From JBKJUK01 sp046590705 (GTDB lineage: Bacteria > Acidobacteriota > Thermoanaerobaculia > Gp7-AA8): DNA of 40,494 nt. Positions 32,501 to 40,181 of this stretch are shown here, piece by piece. Location of the stretch: assembly GCA_046590705.1 (NCBI GenBank), contig JBKJUK010000117.1, forward strand, positions 1 to 40,494, read 5' to 3'. Positions within the stretch are counted from its first letter, which is position 1; each line of letters opens with the position of its first letter. The translations under genes were made by a program, and so were the position numbers. The notes under the pieces are model-generated. The model was not told the origin of the DNA, made no database searches, and was given only the letters and a program-made list of their open reading frames with translations.

Positions 32501-33699
32501 TGGCCTTCGCGGCGCTCGTTGCTGCAAACCGAGCTGCGCGCAGCGTCACGCAACCAGTTCAGTCTCTCGTTCTCGGAGCGAGGTCAGTTGCTGCGGGAAC
32601 CTTCGAGTACGACGTGAAGCTGCCGGCCGACCCTGACCTTCGACTGCTGGTGAACACCTTCGCCGATATGTCTCGATCGATCCAGCGACAGCAGGAAGAT
32701 CTGAGGCACGAACGCGATCGCCTGAGCATCCTGCTCGAGAACATCACGCCTGCCGTCATCGTGCTCGACGGATCGAAGCAGGTGGTCGCCACAAACCTCG
32801 CCTCACGCGAGCTTTTCGGACTCGATTCGGACGAGGCCATCAGCCCTGCAGAAATCCGCATGCCCGAGATTCAGGAGTTCCTCAAACGCCACGATGAGCG
32901 GCGTCCGGCCTACGAGGAGATCGAACTTCTCGTGGACGACTCGCTCAGAACTTACCGTGTTTCGATGGTTCCCCTTCCTCAGAGTCAGGAGCAGATGGTC
33001 ATCGCCGAGGATGTGACCGAGATTCTGAAATCGAACCGGCTCGAGGCCTGGTCGGAGATGGCCAGACAGGTCGCGCATGAGATTAAGAATCCGCTCACGC
33101 CAATCCAGCTGACAGCGGAACATCTGCGTGCTGTCGCGGCAAGGAAGGACCCGAATCTGAACCAGACCGTCGAATCAGCGGTCACGAACATTCTCCGGCA
33201 GGTGAGCACACTCAAGGAGACCTCCAAGCAGTTCAGCGATTATGCATCGCTGCGTGAGCCGCAGCGGAGAGAGGTCAATCTCGAGGCCATGCTCCGAGAG
33301 ATCGGATCTGGTTACGCAGACAGCGTCGAGCGTGGTCTCACATTCGACATCGAGATCTCGACTCTCCCGCAATCGATGATGCTGGACGAACGAATGATTC
33401 GAGGCGTAGTGACCAATCTCATCGAGAATGCCTTTCAGGCCACGCCGCCAGGGGGAACGGTCTCGCTCTCGGCTTCCATCAAGGATACGAATGTGGCCAT
33501 CACGGTCGAGGACAGTGGGCCGGGCGTAGACACGGAAGTTCTACCGAAGATCTTCGAGCCATACTTCTCCACAAAATCGACAGGTACCGGACTCGGTCTG
33601 GCCATCGCCCGCAAGTCGGTGGAGGATCATGGCGGCCGCATCGAAGCCGAAAACCGGGAGGCTGGATTCGCCATCTGTGTGTTGCTCCCGATACGATAG
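29575..33699 (+). CDS. Very large NtrY-like sensor histidine kinase
   Basis: A 1374-residue membrane kinase. Three N-terminal helices (about 17-78) are followed by an outer domain (about 84-265), a cluster of about eight helices (272-513) and a second outer domain (about 518-755). Two more helices (about 760-780, 802-820), a third outer domain (about 825-960) and a last helix (967-987) follow. The cytoplasmic part has HAMP (about 988-1043), PAS (about 1045-1150), HisKA with phosphorylated His1168 in QVAHEIKNPLTPIQLTAEHL, and HATPase_c with NLIENAFQA (from 1281), DSGPGVD (1313) and GTGLGLAI (1337). The kinase half and HEIKNPLTPIQ motif match NtrY. NtrY proteins are normally about 700-750 residues, so the N-terminal half is an unusual addition. 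No response regulator is adjacent. Confidence 0.93.
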   Translation: MVDAVAKKISRPGPLDAAVGALLLAGLALLLTTSKGLPLLAILAATAALAAAISRYLPLRLFAAVLFLTAGTGLLTEGLARRIETTHSGRVDAQLATDRSEISTSLSRLRSTLRSGLRETAARMASSRDRAGLFSALQVAVKDPVSGARIVSRDGRIFAWWGQQLSGGSSERYQFDVLNLYVVESSAVNWNEATYKLQLFTRIPNAPESSAQSVVPASRWVTSRKFHSGTLVAADGSRRTIMDSSVSPALYMNVLARSAPEVADETRRRGRSAAAIVLAAGLLLLATRARLLLRNLNATPLAIAFLQGSFILLARASLLGLNYETAGIRLLNFELFGSRLLGPFTRSPLDLLLTSLAFFALVLLLVRGLLGGRRETLLIQASLLAPLSLLAVRVIENVVNNSRVSAVPEHILPVSAGQAAILAALLILAFTAVLLTTHAAPLRKLLAPALMAIASGVAVLAVTDGPTEQWVTAVLITTLLLLFAARGLPFSRSIRFALITTAAVIVLFVPLAVHERNRSERFLTDTYAPLISGESNQLRTMIDNSLSDQFTRTDLSSLLPAPINVMDVSDLAYALWRQSDLSRWEVPAVISVNDLAGNRLSRFGVGLPQFSEGGADEQETLRVGKMTRELLHYPFQLRAAGAIVARGTVHVVDPTDAASRSFTDAYLAFFSAERQQSPLLARAVSEPVIFDLDGNVHGDPSLRLRQSPMYYLRTMREGDGRWVRSSGNDHLRIYLRRSSNALLAFPLLTPSRSDQFRRLGGVMVWALALLLLFLALRALPTALEFVRGFRTNFGFRTRTSFYLTAVVIVPLLLFVLFVKAYLADRLEAEYLERGQTALNTAQRVIEDYLASSASSRPEQEINDEILTWLARVIGHDLHLYRDDQVVASSRRDLFSAHVESLRLPGDIYSSIALRGAQLVRAERESGSSKFVEIYSPMTLSRQVNYTLALPFIVQGRQIEEQVNDLAATIYLLLVLLAFAALVAANRAARSVTQPVQSLVLGARSVAAGTFEYDVKLPADPDLRLLVNTFADMSRSIQRQQEDLRHERDRLSILLENITPAVIVLDGSKQVVATNLASRELFGLDSDEAISPAEIRMPEIQEFLKRHDERRPAYEEIELLVDDSLRTYRVSMVPLPQSQEQMVIAEDVTEILKSNRLEAWSEMARQVAHEIKNPLTPIQLTAEHLRAVAARKDPNLNQTVESAVTNILRQVSTLKETSKQFSDYASLREPQRREVNLEAMLREIGSGYADSVERGLTFDIEISTLPQSMMLDERMIRGVVTNLIENAFQATPPGGTVSLSASIKDTNVAITVEDSGPGVDTEVLPKIFEPYFSTKSTGTGLGLAIARKSVEDHGGRIEAENREAGFAICVLLPIR

Positions 33700-33761
33700 C
33701 TGCAGCTGCCCGCTGCTGCGGGGAAGAAAAGTAACGGTCCTGAGGGTTGAGAATCGCGTTC

Positions 33762-34748
33762 ATGCATCGCCCACGAGCACAGCTGTTCAGCGTCGCCGCC
33801 CTCGCCATGGCCACGGTTCTCAGTGGGCCGATCGTGCAGGAGCGCGCTGAAACAGGCGATCTCCACTATTCGCTCAGACACGACCTGGTTACGCAGATCA
33901 ATCTCGATCGCGCAAAACACAAGCTGCGTCCTGTCGAACTGGATCTGCACGCGTCGGAAGTTGCAGATCGCTACTGCCGGACGCAAATTCGAAACCGGAC
34001 CACGGGACACTTCACCCTCGACGGAGAGACGCCCTACATGCGCTACTCCTTCGCGGGCGGAAACGATGGTCTAAGTGAGAACGCAGCTGCCTGGTCAGCG
34101 AACTACACGTTCTCGGATGACTCGATTGGTCAGCTGGTAGACAGGTCGCAGCGCGCCATGATGGCCGAGCGGGCACCGAAAGACGGTCATCGACGAACGA
34201 TTCTCGACCCTCATGCCACACACGTCGGAATCGGTCTGGCGTGGCAAGGTGGCGAATTTCGCATGGCTCAGGAGTTCACGCGGAAGTACATCAACTGGAC
34301 CTCACCGATTCCACGCTCAGCTTCGTTCGCCGACCGCATACCGATCCGCGGCACTCCCATTCACGGAGTGCGGCTGCAGGCCGCCAGTGTGTACCACGAG
34401 CCCTTTCCGCAGCCGATGTCGGTTCAGCTTGCAAATCGGATCGAGAACTACGGTCTTCCCCGCTCACGCAAAGACTCCGTTCCGGTGGCTGTGCGCCAAA
34501 ACATCACGCACTCGAGATCGCCACTCCTCCGGAGCCTTCAGCGCGACCGCCCGCGCACCAACTTCACTGTCGACGCTAACGACGAATTTACATTTACTCC
34601 CGCGTTCGATCGCGGGCCAGGCGTCTACACCATCGTGTTCTGGGTGGCCGCGACGAGTCGTGCCGATACACCCATTGCAGCAAGCAACATCTCAATACGC
34701 GTGCGTGAGCGCTCGTTTCACGAGGCCGCCTTCAAGGCCGCCCGTTGA
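33762..34748 (+). CDS. Exported CAP-domain (SCP-like) protein
   Basis: About 328 residues. The N-terminus MHRPRAQLFSVAALAMATVLSG resembles a signal peptide or anchor. The CAP/SCP domain (about 35-180) shows LVTQINLDRAKHKLRPVELDLHASEVADRYCRTQ, GHFTLDGETPYMRYSFAGG, SENAAAW and GHRRTILDPHATHVGIGLAWQGGEFRMAQEF. The C-terminal part (about 185-328) is beta-rich and probably a separate binding domain. Cysteines are few. TTG 33747 is an alternative start five codons earlier. Bacterial CAP proteins act outside the cell; their biochemical role is mostly unknown. Its stop overlaps the next gene's TTG start (TTGA, 34745-34748), so the two are translationally coupled. Confidence 0.85.
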   Translation: MHRPRAQLFSVAALAMATVLSGPIVQERAETGDLHYSLRHDLVTQINLDRAKHKLRPVELDLHASEVADRYCRTQIRNRTTGHFTLDGETPYMRYSFAGGNDGLSENAAAWSANYTFSDDSIGQLVDRSQRAMMAERAPKDGHRRTILDPHATHVGIGLAWQGGEFRMAQEFTRKYINWTSPIPRSASFADRIPIRGTPIHGVRLQAASVYHEPFPQPMSVQLANRIENYGLPRSRKDSVPVAVRQNITHSRSPLLRSLQRDRPRTNFTVDANDEFTFTPAFDRGPGVYTIVFWVAATSRADTPIAASNISIRVRERSFHEAAFKAAR

Positions 34749-35677
34749 CCGAGCAGAGCGCGGCATCGCCCACCGCAATTTACGATGCCGTGATCATCGG
34801 CGCCGGGCCTGCAGGCCTGACCTGCGCCATCTTTCTCGGCAGATACAATCTGCGCGTACTGGTGGTGGACTCCGGCAAGACCCGCAACTATGCGTCACAA
34901 GGCGTGCACGGATGGTTAGGTTCGCATGGGATCAAACCCGGCGAACTACTCGCTCGTGGCCGCGAAGAGGCGGTGAGCTTTGGCGTGGAGATCTGCCAGT
35001 GTGTGGCCAGTAAAATCGAAAAAGTCGGCGACTTCTTCGAAGTGACCACCAACACGGGCGTATCACGCGCCCGCAGAATCGTCCTGGCTTACGGAGTGCG
35101 CGATCACCTGCCGGATCTCCCCGACTTCGAGCAGTACTACGGAAAGGCGATCCACCACTGTCCGGACTGCGACGGTTACGAAATCACGGGTAAGCGGGTG
35201 GGAGTTTTCGGCTGGGGCAAACGGGTGGCCGGTTTCTCGCTCAAGCTCCGGCAGTGGACCGATCGTCTGACGATCTTCACGAACGGGCAACCCCACGACA
35301 TCTCGCCAGAAGAGATGAGCAAATTACAGGCGGAAACCATTCGGATCGTCCGCGAGAAAATCGTGAAACTGGTCGGCGACGGTGAACACCTCAGAAGTGT
35401 CGTCACCGAAACCGGCGAAGAGATCGAAGTCGAGGCAATCTTCTTCAGCATCGGCACCGAGCGGAGTTGCACGCTCGCCGAAGAAATCGGGTGCGACGTC
35501 GAAGAAACCACTCCGAATGTGAAAGTCGATGCGCACCGGCAGACGTCAGTCGAAGGTGTCTACGCAGTCGGAGATCTCGTGGCCGGCTCGCAGCTGGCGA
35601 TTACTTCTGCTGCTGACGGCGCCATCGCGGCAATCGCTCTGAACAAAACTCTTCAGCCACCGATCCGGCAAGTCTGA
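34745..35677 (+). CDS. Thioredoxin-reductase-like FAD oxidoreductase
   Basis: A 310-residue flavoprotein of the low-molecular-weight TrxR fold. The FAD motif is AVIIGAGPAGLTCAIFLGRY (from about residue 15), the redox pair is in HHCPDCDGYE (about 135-144), and the closing FAD motif is GVYAVGDLVAGSQLAITSAADGAIAA. The second nucleotide motif is GVFGWGKRVAGF, where classic TrxR has GGGDSA, and no HRRxxxR NADPH signature follows. Electron donor and partner are therefore uncertain. It starts at TTG 34745, overlapping the CAP gene stop. No thioredoxin gene is near. A hairpin-forming repeat lies downstream, toward the convergent PilZ gene. Confidence 0.9.
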   Translation: MTEQSAASPTAIYDAVIIGAGPAGLTCAIFLGRYNLRVLVVDSGKTRNYASQGVHGWLGSHGIKPGELLARGREEAVSFGVEICQCVASKIEKVGDFFEVTTNTGVSRARRIVLAYGVRDHLPDLPDFEQYYGKAIHHCPDCDGYEITGKRVGVFGWGKRVAGFSLKLRQWTDRLTIFTNGQPHDISPEEMSKLQAETIRIVREKIVKLVGDGEHLRSVVTETGEEIEVEAIFFSIGTERSCTLAEEIGCDVEETTPNVKVDAHRQTSVEGVYAVGDLVAGSQLAITSAADGAIAAIALNKTLQPPIRQV

Positions 35678-35752
35678 GCGGCCGGTGATTTCGGTTCAAA
35701 TTCAGGTTGGTTCACGAGGTGAGAAAGAAGTTTTTGTTTTGACTTACGAAGC

Positions 35753-35771
35753 CCGAAGTTGAAAACTTCGG
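35753..35771. repeat. Hairpin CCGAAGTT-GAA-AACTTCGG
   Basis: A perfect 8-bp stem with 3-base loop between convergent genes. It has no T run on either strand, so it looks like a REP-type palindrome rather than a canonical terminator, though it may still protect or end both transcripts. Confidence 0.6.
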
Positions 35772-35788
35772 CCACCAAAACTATAACT

Positions 35789-36151
35789 TCAGGACTCCGC
35801 TGATTCCTGCACCTCGCGAAGTCGCTCCATCTGAATTCGGAGGAAATCGTTGAGTGGACCCTGTTCGGCGGGCGACATCTGCAGGAAGGTGATGGCTGAG
35901 CGGAAAATGTACTCGGGAGCTGCTTCGCTTCGCCTCACCTGCACGATCGATCGCAGGACCTGGCAAGGCACATAGATGCCGCCGTAACTGGGGAAGATCA
36001 TGGTGCATGCTGTGCCGGCCTTGATCGGAGAACGATGGACAACTGCCGCGCCGCTGAGACTCAGATCGATCAATTCGGCATCGATGTCCGAGACTTGCAC
36101 CGGGATGGAAGGTGTGCTGTACCGCTCTGCGCGACGTCGTTCCTTGCTCAT
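35789..36151 (-). CDS. PilZ-domain protein
   Basis: A 120-residue single-domain PilZ protein, a likely cyclic-di-GMP receptor. The RRxxR-type motif is in ERRRAERYS (residues 4-12) and the second motif D29-L-S31-L-S-G34 fits D/NxSxxG. The remaining strands (TACTMIFPSYGGIYVPCQVLRSIVQ; EYIFRSAITFLQM) and the C-terminal helix (LNDFLRIQMERLREVQ) complete the fold. It begins 37 bases after the transpeptidase stop, on the same strand, so both are probably on one transcript. Confidence 0.9.
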   Translation of the reverse strand: MSKERRRAERYSTPSIPVQVSDIDAELIDLSLSGAAVVHRSPIKAGTACTMIFPSYGGIYVPCQVLRSIVQVRRSEAAPEYIFRSAITFLQMSPAEQGPLNDFLRIQMERLREVQESAES

Positions 36152-36188
36152 GTTCTTCGTGACCCGTCCGAGAGTATAACGGCGAACG

Positions 36189-37862
36189 CTACTTCAACCG
36201 CGACTCGATCTGCGTCAGAAAGTCGTGCGCGATTCTCGCGCCCGCGAGTTCCGCCGGTCCAGCTCCCTCCGCAATGACAGCGAAGGCGATCTTCGGCCTC
36301 TCCACCGGCGCGAAAGCCATCACCAGGGCGTCGTATCCCGGGTCGGGCTTGCCGGCTGTGCCGGTCTTCATGGCGATGGTCAAGCCCTCGATGGCGGCGC
36401 GTCTCCCGCTTCCCCGCGGGCTCAGAACCACCTGCCTCATGGCCAGGATCATCTGCTCAGCAGCTTCCTTCGACGCAATCTGCCGCGGCTCACGCATTAC
36501 CGGGATCAAGGTCTTATCTCCGAGGATCGACCGGCGCGAACGGAAGAGACTGGGGGTGACGAACGATCCGCGATTGGCGACTGCCGAGGCCAGCATGGCC
36601 ACGTGCAGCGCGGTTACTTTCTCGTGATCGAGCCCCACCGAGTAACTCGCCAGAGCAAAGTCGTTGTAGATGTAGCCGATATTCTTCCCGAGCGGAACTG
36701 TGAAGAGGCCCAGATCGGCGGTGCCGTCGAAGCCGGCGTTGGCCATGAAGGCCTTCGCTTTCTCAGCTCCCACGCCTCGGCCCAGCACCGCGAAGGCTAC
36801 GTTGCAGGAAACCGCCAGAGCCTCTTCGATGTTGGCCAGTTTGTCGTGTCTCGCCCAGTCATAGAACTGGCGACCGTTCAACTCCAGAAAACCATTGCAG
36901 GTCATCGGAAACGTTTTCTTCAGGTCGACACCGCTATCAATGGCATCCAGTCCTGTAAGTACCTTGATGATTGATCCCGGCTCGTAGAGTCGCTCGAGGG
37001 CGATGTTCTCTGCGCCTCCTCCTCCCGCACTGCTGGCAATTGCCAGGATCTCGTTGGTGGCGGGATCGATGGCAACCAGCGCACCTCGCTGCTGCCCTAA
37101 AGCGTTCACGGCGGCATTCTGCACGAAGGAATCGAGCGTGCTGTCGATGACACCTGCCACACCGAAGCGGCTTAATTGCGATTCCAGAGTGAATGTCCCG
37201 CCGCTCCGATCGATGAGTGAAGAGAAGTCGTCGTTGACTGGAACCACGTCACGATTTGCGATCGAGTAGAGCGCCAGCGACTTGCCATCCCTGTCCAGCA
37301 GCAGTGCGAACGAGCCACGCTTCCGTTCCTCGATCGAGGAGCGCAGGGCCTTGTATTTCTCCGGCTCATCCTCTTCATCCGCGCGCGCCAGGAGCGCCTC
37401 GGCCTCGGCGAATCTTCCCTCACCCAGCATCGCTGCCGCGCGATAGAGATTTGCACTGGAAGAATCACGCAGTTGCCGGACGCTCGAATCGTAAAGGAGA
37501 AACTCCTGATAGCGTCCCGCCGAAACCAGCCGCTCGGCGACCTCCTGTTTGGAGAGGAGAGGGAAGAAGTCCGCTTTACGTCCAGCCATGCGAGCCAGAA
37601 ATGGTTGGGCGTCTGCGATTTTCCCGGAGGTCAGATAACTGACCGCCAGGAGATGATCGAAGTCTGCGGGACGAAGCTTCAGGCGGGACCATTCCGTCAG
37701 CGTACCGATGGCGGCGCCGCTATCGCCGTGACGCCAGCTGAATCGCGCCTTCCGGAGGGGAAAGCCGACCACCCAGTACAGCAGCGCGAGCAGCAGAACG
37801 ATCACGTACAGAAACGGTGCGACTCGAAGCGATGCCTTCCTGGCTGTCTGTCTGACTGTCAT
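36189..37862 (-). CDS. Penicillin-binding transpeptidase with N-terminal TPR-like region
   Basis: A 557-residue class B-like transpeptidase from ATG 37862 (TTG 37880 is an alternative that adds six residues). It has a short cytoplasmic part, one membrane helix (about 17-34) and a helical TPR-like region (about 40-175: GDSGAAIGTLTEWSRLKLRPADFDHLLAVSYL and similar). The transpeptidase domain carries SIIK (Ser297), SCN (352-354) and KTG (499-501). The linker has ALVAIDPATNEILAIAS, as in FtsI/PBP2/PBPA. The typical class B dimerisation domain appears to be replaced by the TPR region. It would cross-link peptidoglycan in the periplasm. The PilZ gene follows it. Confidence 0.9.
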   Translation of the reverse strand: MTVRQTARKASLRVAPFLYVIVLLLALLYWVVGFPLRKARFSWRHGDSGAAIGTLTEWSRLKLRPADFDHLLAVSYLTSGKIADAQPFLARMAGRKADFFPLLSKQEVAERLVSAGRYQEFLLYDSSVRQLRDSSSANLYRAAAMLGEGRFAEAEALLARADEEDEPEKYKALRSSIEERKRGSFALLLDRDGKSLALYSIANRDVVPVNDDFSSLIDRSGGTFTLESQLSRFGVAGVIDSTLDSFVQNAAVNALGQQRGALVAIDPATNEILAIASSAGGGGAENIALERLYEPGSIIKVLTGLDAIDSGVDLKKTFPMTCNGFLELNGRQFYDWARHDKLANIEEALAVSCNVAFAVLGRGVGAEKAKAFMANAGFDGTADLGLFTVPLGKNIGYIYNDFALASYSVGLDHEKVTALHVAMLASAVANRGSFVTPSLFRSRRSILGDKTLIPVMREPRQIASKEAAEQMILAMRQVVLSPRGSGRRAAIEGLTIAMKTGTAGKPDPGYDALVMAFAPVERPKIAFAVIAEGAGPAELAGARIAHDFLTQIESRLK

Positions 37863-37934
37863 TCGTTCATCAACATCCAATTGCTGAGGGTCGTGATACC
37901 CGCCACAAGTGCAAGATGGTTGCCGTTCGTTTTC

Positions 37935-37969
37935 TGATGAACGCAGAACTCAGAACGCAAACGAAAAAC
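37935..37969. repeat. Heptanucleotide array (CGCAGAA type), left arm of an inverted pair
   Basis: Units TGATGAA, CGCAGAA, CTCAGAA, CGCAAAC, GAAAAAC. Its inverted partner is at 38007-38055. Confidence 0.8.
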
Positions 37970-38006
37970 TGCGTTAGAGCGATCCTCGCGGCGCGGACGC
38001 CTGTCA

Positions 38007-38055
38007 TTCTTCATTCTTCCTTCTTCGTTCTGCGTTCTGCGTTCTGCGTTCACCA
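38007..38055. repeat. Heptanucleotide array (TTCTNCG type), right arm
   Basis: Seven units: TTCTTCA, TTCTTCC, TTCTTCG, TTCTGCG three times, TTCACCA. This is the longest and cleanest array in the window. With 37935-37969 it fills the gap between the divergent transpeptidase and glycosyltransferase genes. Confidence 0.9.
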
Positions 38056-38128
38056 GACACCGCTACAAGCCCATCTCACGATCCTCCCGGACCACGCGAT
38101 TAAAGCAGGCCGTATACTTTCCTACGTC

Positions 38129-38830
38129 ATGAGCCTACCCCGATTTCAGGAGACTTCCAGCCCCAGAGAGAAGTTGCTCATCTTCGCCCGCCTGCCTGAA
38201 AGAGGAGCGGTAAAAACGAGAATCGCGCGAAGGCTGGGCGACGAGGCAACCCTCGAGATTTACACGGCCATGCTCGCGGATCTGCTGGGGAGCATCGGTC
38301 CGTCGTCCGAAGACGTCGAAGTCGAAATTCTCTGGACAGCGTCTGGCGTGCCTGGCGGCAGCGAACTGAGAAAATACTTCGGCAAGCATTCGCTGGCCCG
38401 GCAGGCAGGCGCCGACCTTGGGGAACGACTCAACGTGGCCTTCATGGAACGACTGCTTTTTCACCAGGCCGAGAAGGTCGTGGTCATCGGAACCGACGAC
38501 CCTTCGCTGACTCGAGAGATCATCGATCGAGCATTCAAGCTTCTCGACTCGTGCGACTGGGTGATCGGTCCCGCCACGGATGGTGGCTACTACCTGCTGG
38601 GTTGCCGCGCCGGTGCGTATCGTCCGGCCGTGTTCAAGGACATCGACTGGGGCACCTCCGTCGTCTTCGATCAGACGCTGACGACGATCCGCATTGAAAA
38701 TCACTGCATCGCTGTGCTGCCTCGGCGCAGCGACATCGATTTCGTGGAAGACCTTCAAACATTCCTGGCCAGCGGCCAGGCCGGACCTCATCTGCGAGTA
38801 GTTGCCACCACCCTCGGAGATCTCGCTTGA
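38129..38830 (+). CDS. TIGR04282-family (DUF2064) glycosyltransferase-like protein
   Basis: A 233-residue protein with a GT-A-like nucleotidyl/glycosyl transferase fold. Family motifs: REKLLIFARLPERGAVKTRIARRLGDEATLEIYTAML, VVIGTDDPSLTREIIDRAF, WVIGPATDGGYYLLGCR and FKDIDWGTSVVFDQTL, then LPRRSDIDFVEDL. The frame is open to 37916, but the extra 71 residues come from heptad arrays; ATG 38129 gives the correct family start. Its stop overlaps the TTG start of nnrD (38827-38830). The substrate of this family is not established. Confidence 0.9.
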   Translation: MSLPRFQETSSPREKLLIFARLPERGAVKTRIARRLGDEATLEIYTAMLADLLGSIGPSSEDVEVEILWTASGVPGGSELRKYFGKHSLARQAGADLGERLNVAFMERLLFHQAEKVVVIGTDDPSLTREIIDRAFKLLDSCDWVIGPATDGGYYLLGCRAGAYRPAVFKDIDWGTSVVFDQTLTTIRIENHCIAVLPRRSDIDFVEDLQTFLASGQAGPHLRVVATTLGDLA

Positions 38831-39744
38831 ACAGCATCTCTGAGGAAAAGCCCCACGCGAGCGACTTGCGTGAGCAGAAACTCTCCAGCACTTCCCTGGT
38901 CGAGTTGAATGTAGAAAACATCGCCCGCCACTTTCCACCTCGCCCTTCTGATTCGCACAAAGGTACGTGGGGTCACGTCGGCATCATCGCCGGTTCGCGA
39001 GGACGCAGTGGCGCGGCGATCCTGGCCGCTCGCGGTGCACTGCGGATCGGTGCCGGCCTGGTGACAGTCGTAACCGACGAAGCGACGGCACAAATCGTCG
39101 ATTCCGTTTCGGTTGAATCGATGTCTCTGCACCTCGAACTCACCAGCGCGAACGTCTCCGCGCTCAGGGAAGAGTGCGCACGATTCGACTCGATCGTGAT
39201 CGGCCCGGGACTGGGCGACGACCAGCATGCTGCGATTCGTGAACTCATCGCGCAACTCGATCAACCAATCGTAGTCGACGCTACTGCCCTGAATGCGTTT
39301 GCAGGGAGTCCCGACGCGCTTCGACGCAAATTCCCGACGGTTCTGACACCGCATCCCGGAGAACTTGCCCGGCTGCTGGGAAAGACGAACTCGCACATTC
39401 AGGAAAACAGAGTTAATTCGGCTCGTCAGACTGCGAGTATCACTGGCGCCGTCACTCTGCTCAAAGGCAATCGCACCCTCGTCGCAACGCCTGCTGGTGA
39501 AGTCTCCATCAACCTGACTGGTAATCCGGGAATGGCCACGGGCGGAATGGGCGATGTTCTGGCGGGAATGATCGGGGCACTCCTGGCTCGCGGGCTGGAC
39601 GCGAGAGACGCGGCAGAGGCTGCGGCATTCGTTCATGGCCTCGCAGGCGATTTGCTCGCGCAGACCATCGACTATGGGTTCACCGCCTCCGAACTCGCAG
39701 ACCGGATTCCTGTCGCCGTACGCAGCCTGCGATCGGACCGCTGA
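38827..39744 (+). CDS. nnrD: ADP-dependent NAD(P)H-hydrate dehydratase
   Basis: Repairs hydrated NADH and NADPH. The 305-residue ribokinase-fold protein shows HKGTWGHVGIIAGSRGRSGAAILAARGALRIGAGLVTV, VIGPGLGDD, VVDATALNAFAG, VLTPHPGELARLL, the catalytic-site NPGMATGGMGDVLAGMIGALLA and AAAFVHGLAGDLLA. It starts at TTG 38827 within the previous stop. The N-terminal NnrE epimerase domain common in bacterial proteins is absent: only about 40 residues precede the dehydratase domain. No separate epimerase gene is in the window. Its stop TGA overlaps the tsaE ATG by one base (39744). Confidence 0.95.
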   Translation: MNSISEEKPHASDLREQKLSSTSLVELNVENIARHFPPRPSDSHKGTWGHVGIIAGSRGRSGAAILAARGALRIGAGLVTVVTDEATAQIVDSVSVESMSLHLELTSANVSALREECARFDSIVIGPGLGDDQHAAIRELIAQLDQPIVVDATALNAFAGSPDALRRKFPTVLTPHPGELARLLGKTNSHIQENRVNSARQTASITGAVTLLKGNRTLVATPAGEVSINLTGNPGMATGGMGDVLAGMIGALLARGLDARDAAEAAAFVHGLAGDLLAQTIDYGFTASELADRIPVAVRSLRSDR

Positions 39745-40181
39745 TGGATCGCCTGGTCGCATCAGACGCAGAGGCCATGAGCGAGGTCGGGCGGATGCTG
39801 GCATCGAAGCTCCCCGCGTCATCGCTCATCTACCTCTACGGGGACCTTGGCGCCGGCAAGACCCATCTCGTCCGGGCCATGTCGGAGGCACTCGGCGCCG
39901 ATGCCAGCGAGGTGTCCTCCCCGACCTTCGCGCTGGTGCACGAGTACCACCGGGCCGAGTCCACACCACTCATTCATCTCGACTGCTACCGGCTGTCAGA
40001 GTCAGCGCACGAATGGGAAGAGATCGGCATCCCCGAGATTCTGCGCGGGAAGTCGATCGTCTTCGTCGAATGGCCGAAGGCCGGATTCGATCGCTACGCT
40101 CTGCCTGACATGCGAGTGACGATCGTCATCGAGGAAGACCAGAGCCGAACCGTAATGATTTCTGATGAACGCAGAACGTAG
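39744..40181 (+). CDS. tsaE: tRNA threonylcarbamoyladenosine biosynthesis ATPase TsaE
   Basis: A P-loop ATPase required by the TsaB/TsaD complex to make t6A37 in tRNAs. The 145-residue protein has Walker A GDLGAGKT (33-40), the switch segment SSPTFALVHEYH (58-69), HLDCYRL with D80 and FVEWPK (107-112). The nnrD-tsaE neighbourhood is frequent in bacteria, and the overlap shows coupling. The last five residues (DERRT) and the stop codon are formed by the heptad array starting TGATGAACGCAGAACG, so the native C-terminus was probably different. Confidence 0.95.
   Translation: MDRLVASDAEAMSEVGRMLASKLPASSLIYLYGDLGAGKTHLVRAMSEALGADASEVSSPTFALVHEYHRAESTPLIHLDCYRLSESAHEWEEIGIPEILRGKSIVFVEWPKAGFDRYALPDMRVTIVIEEDQSRTVMISDERRT

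Noticed and set aside
35753..35771. Hairpin taken as a standard bidirectional terminator
   Set aside because: No T run follows on either strand; listed as a REP-like palindrome instead.
38788..39822. 344-codon minus-strand frame
   Set aside because: Antisense shadow of nnrD and the flanking genes.
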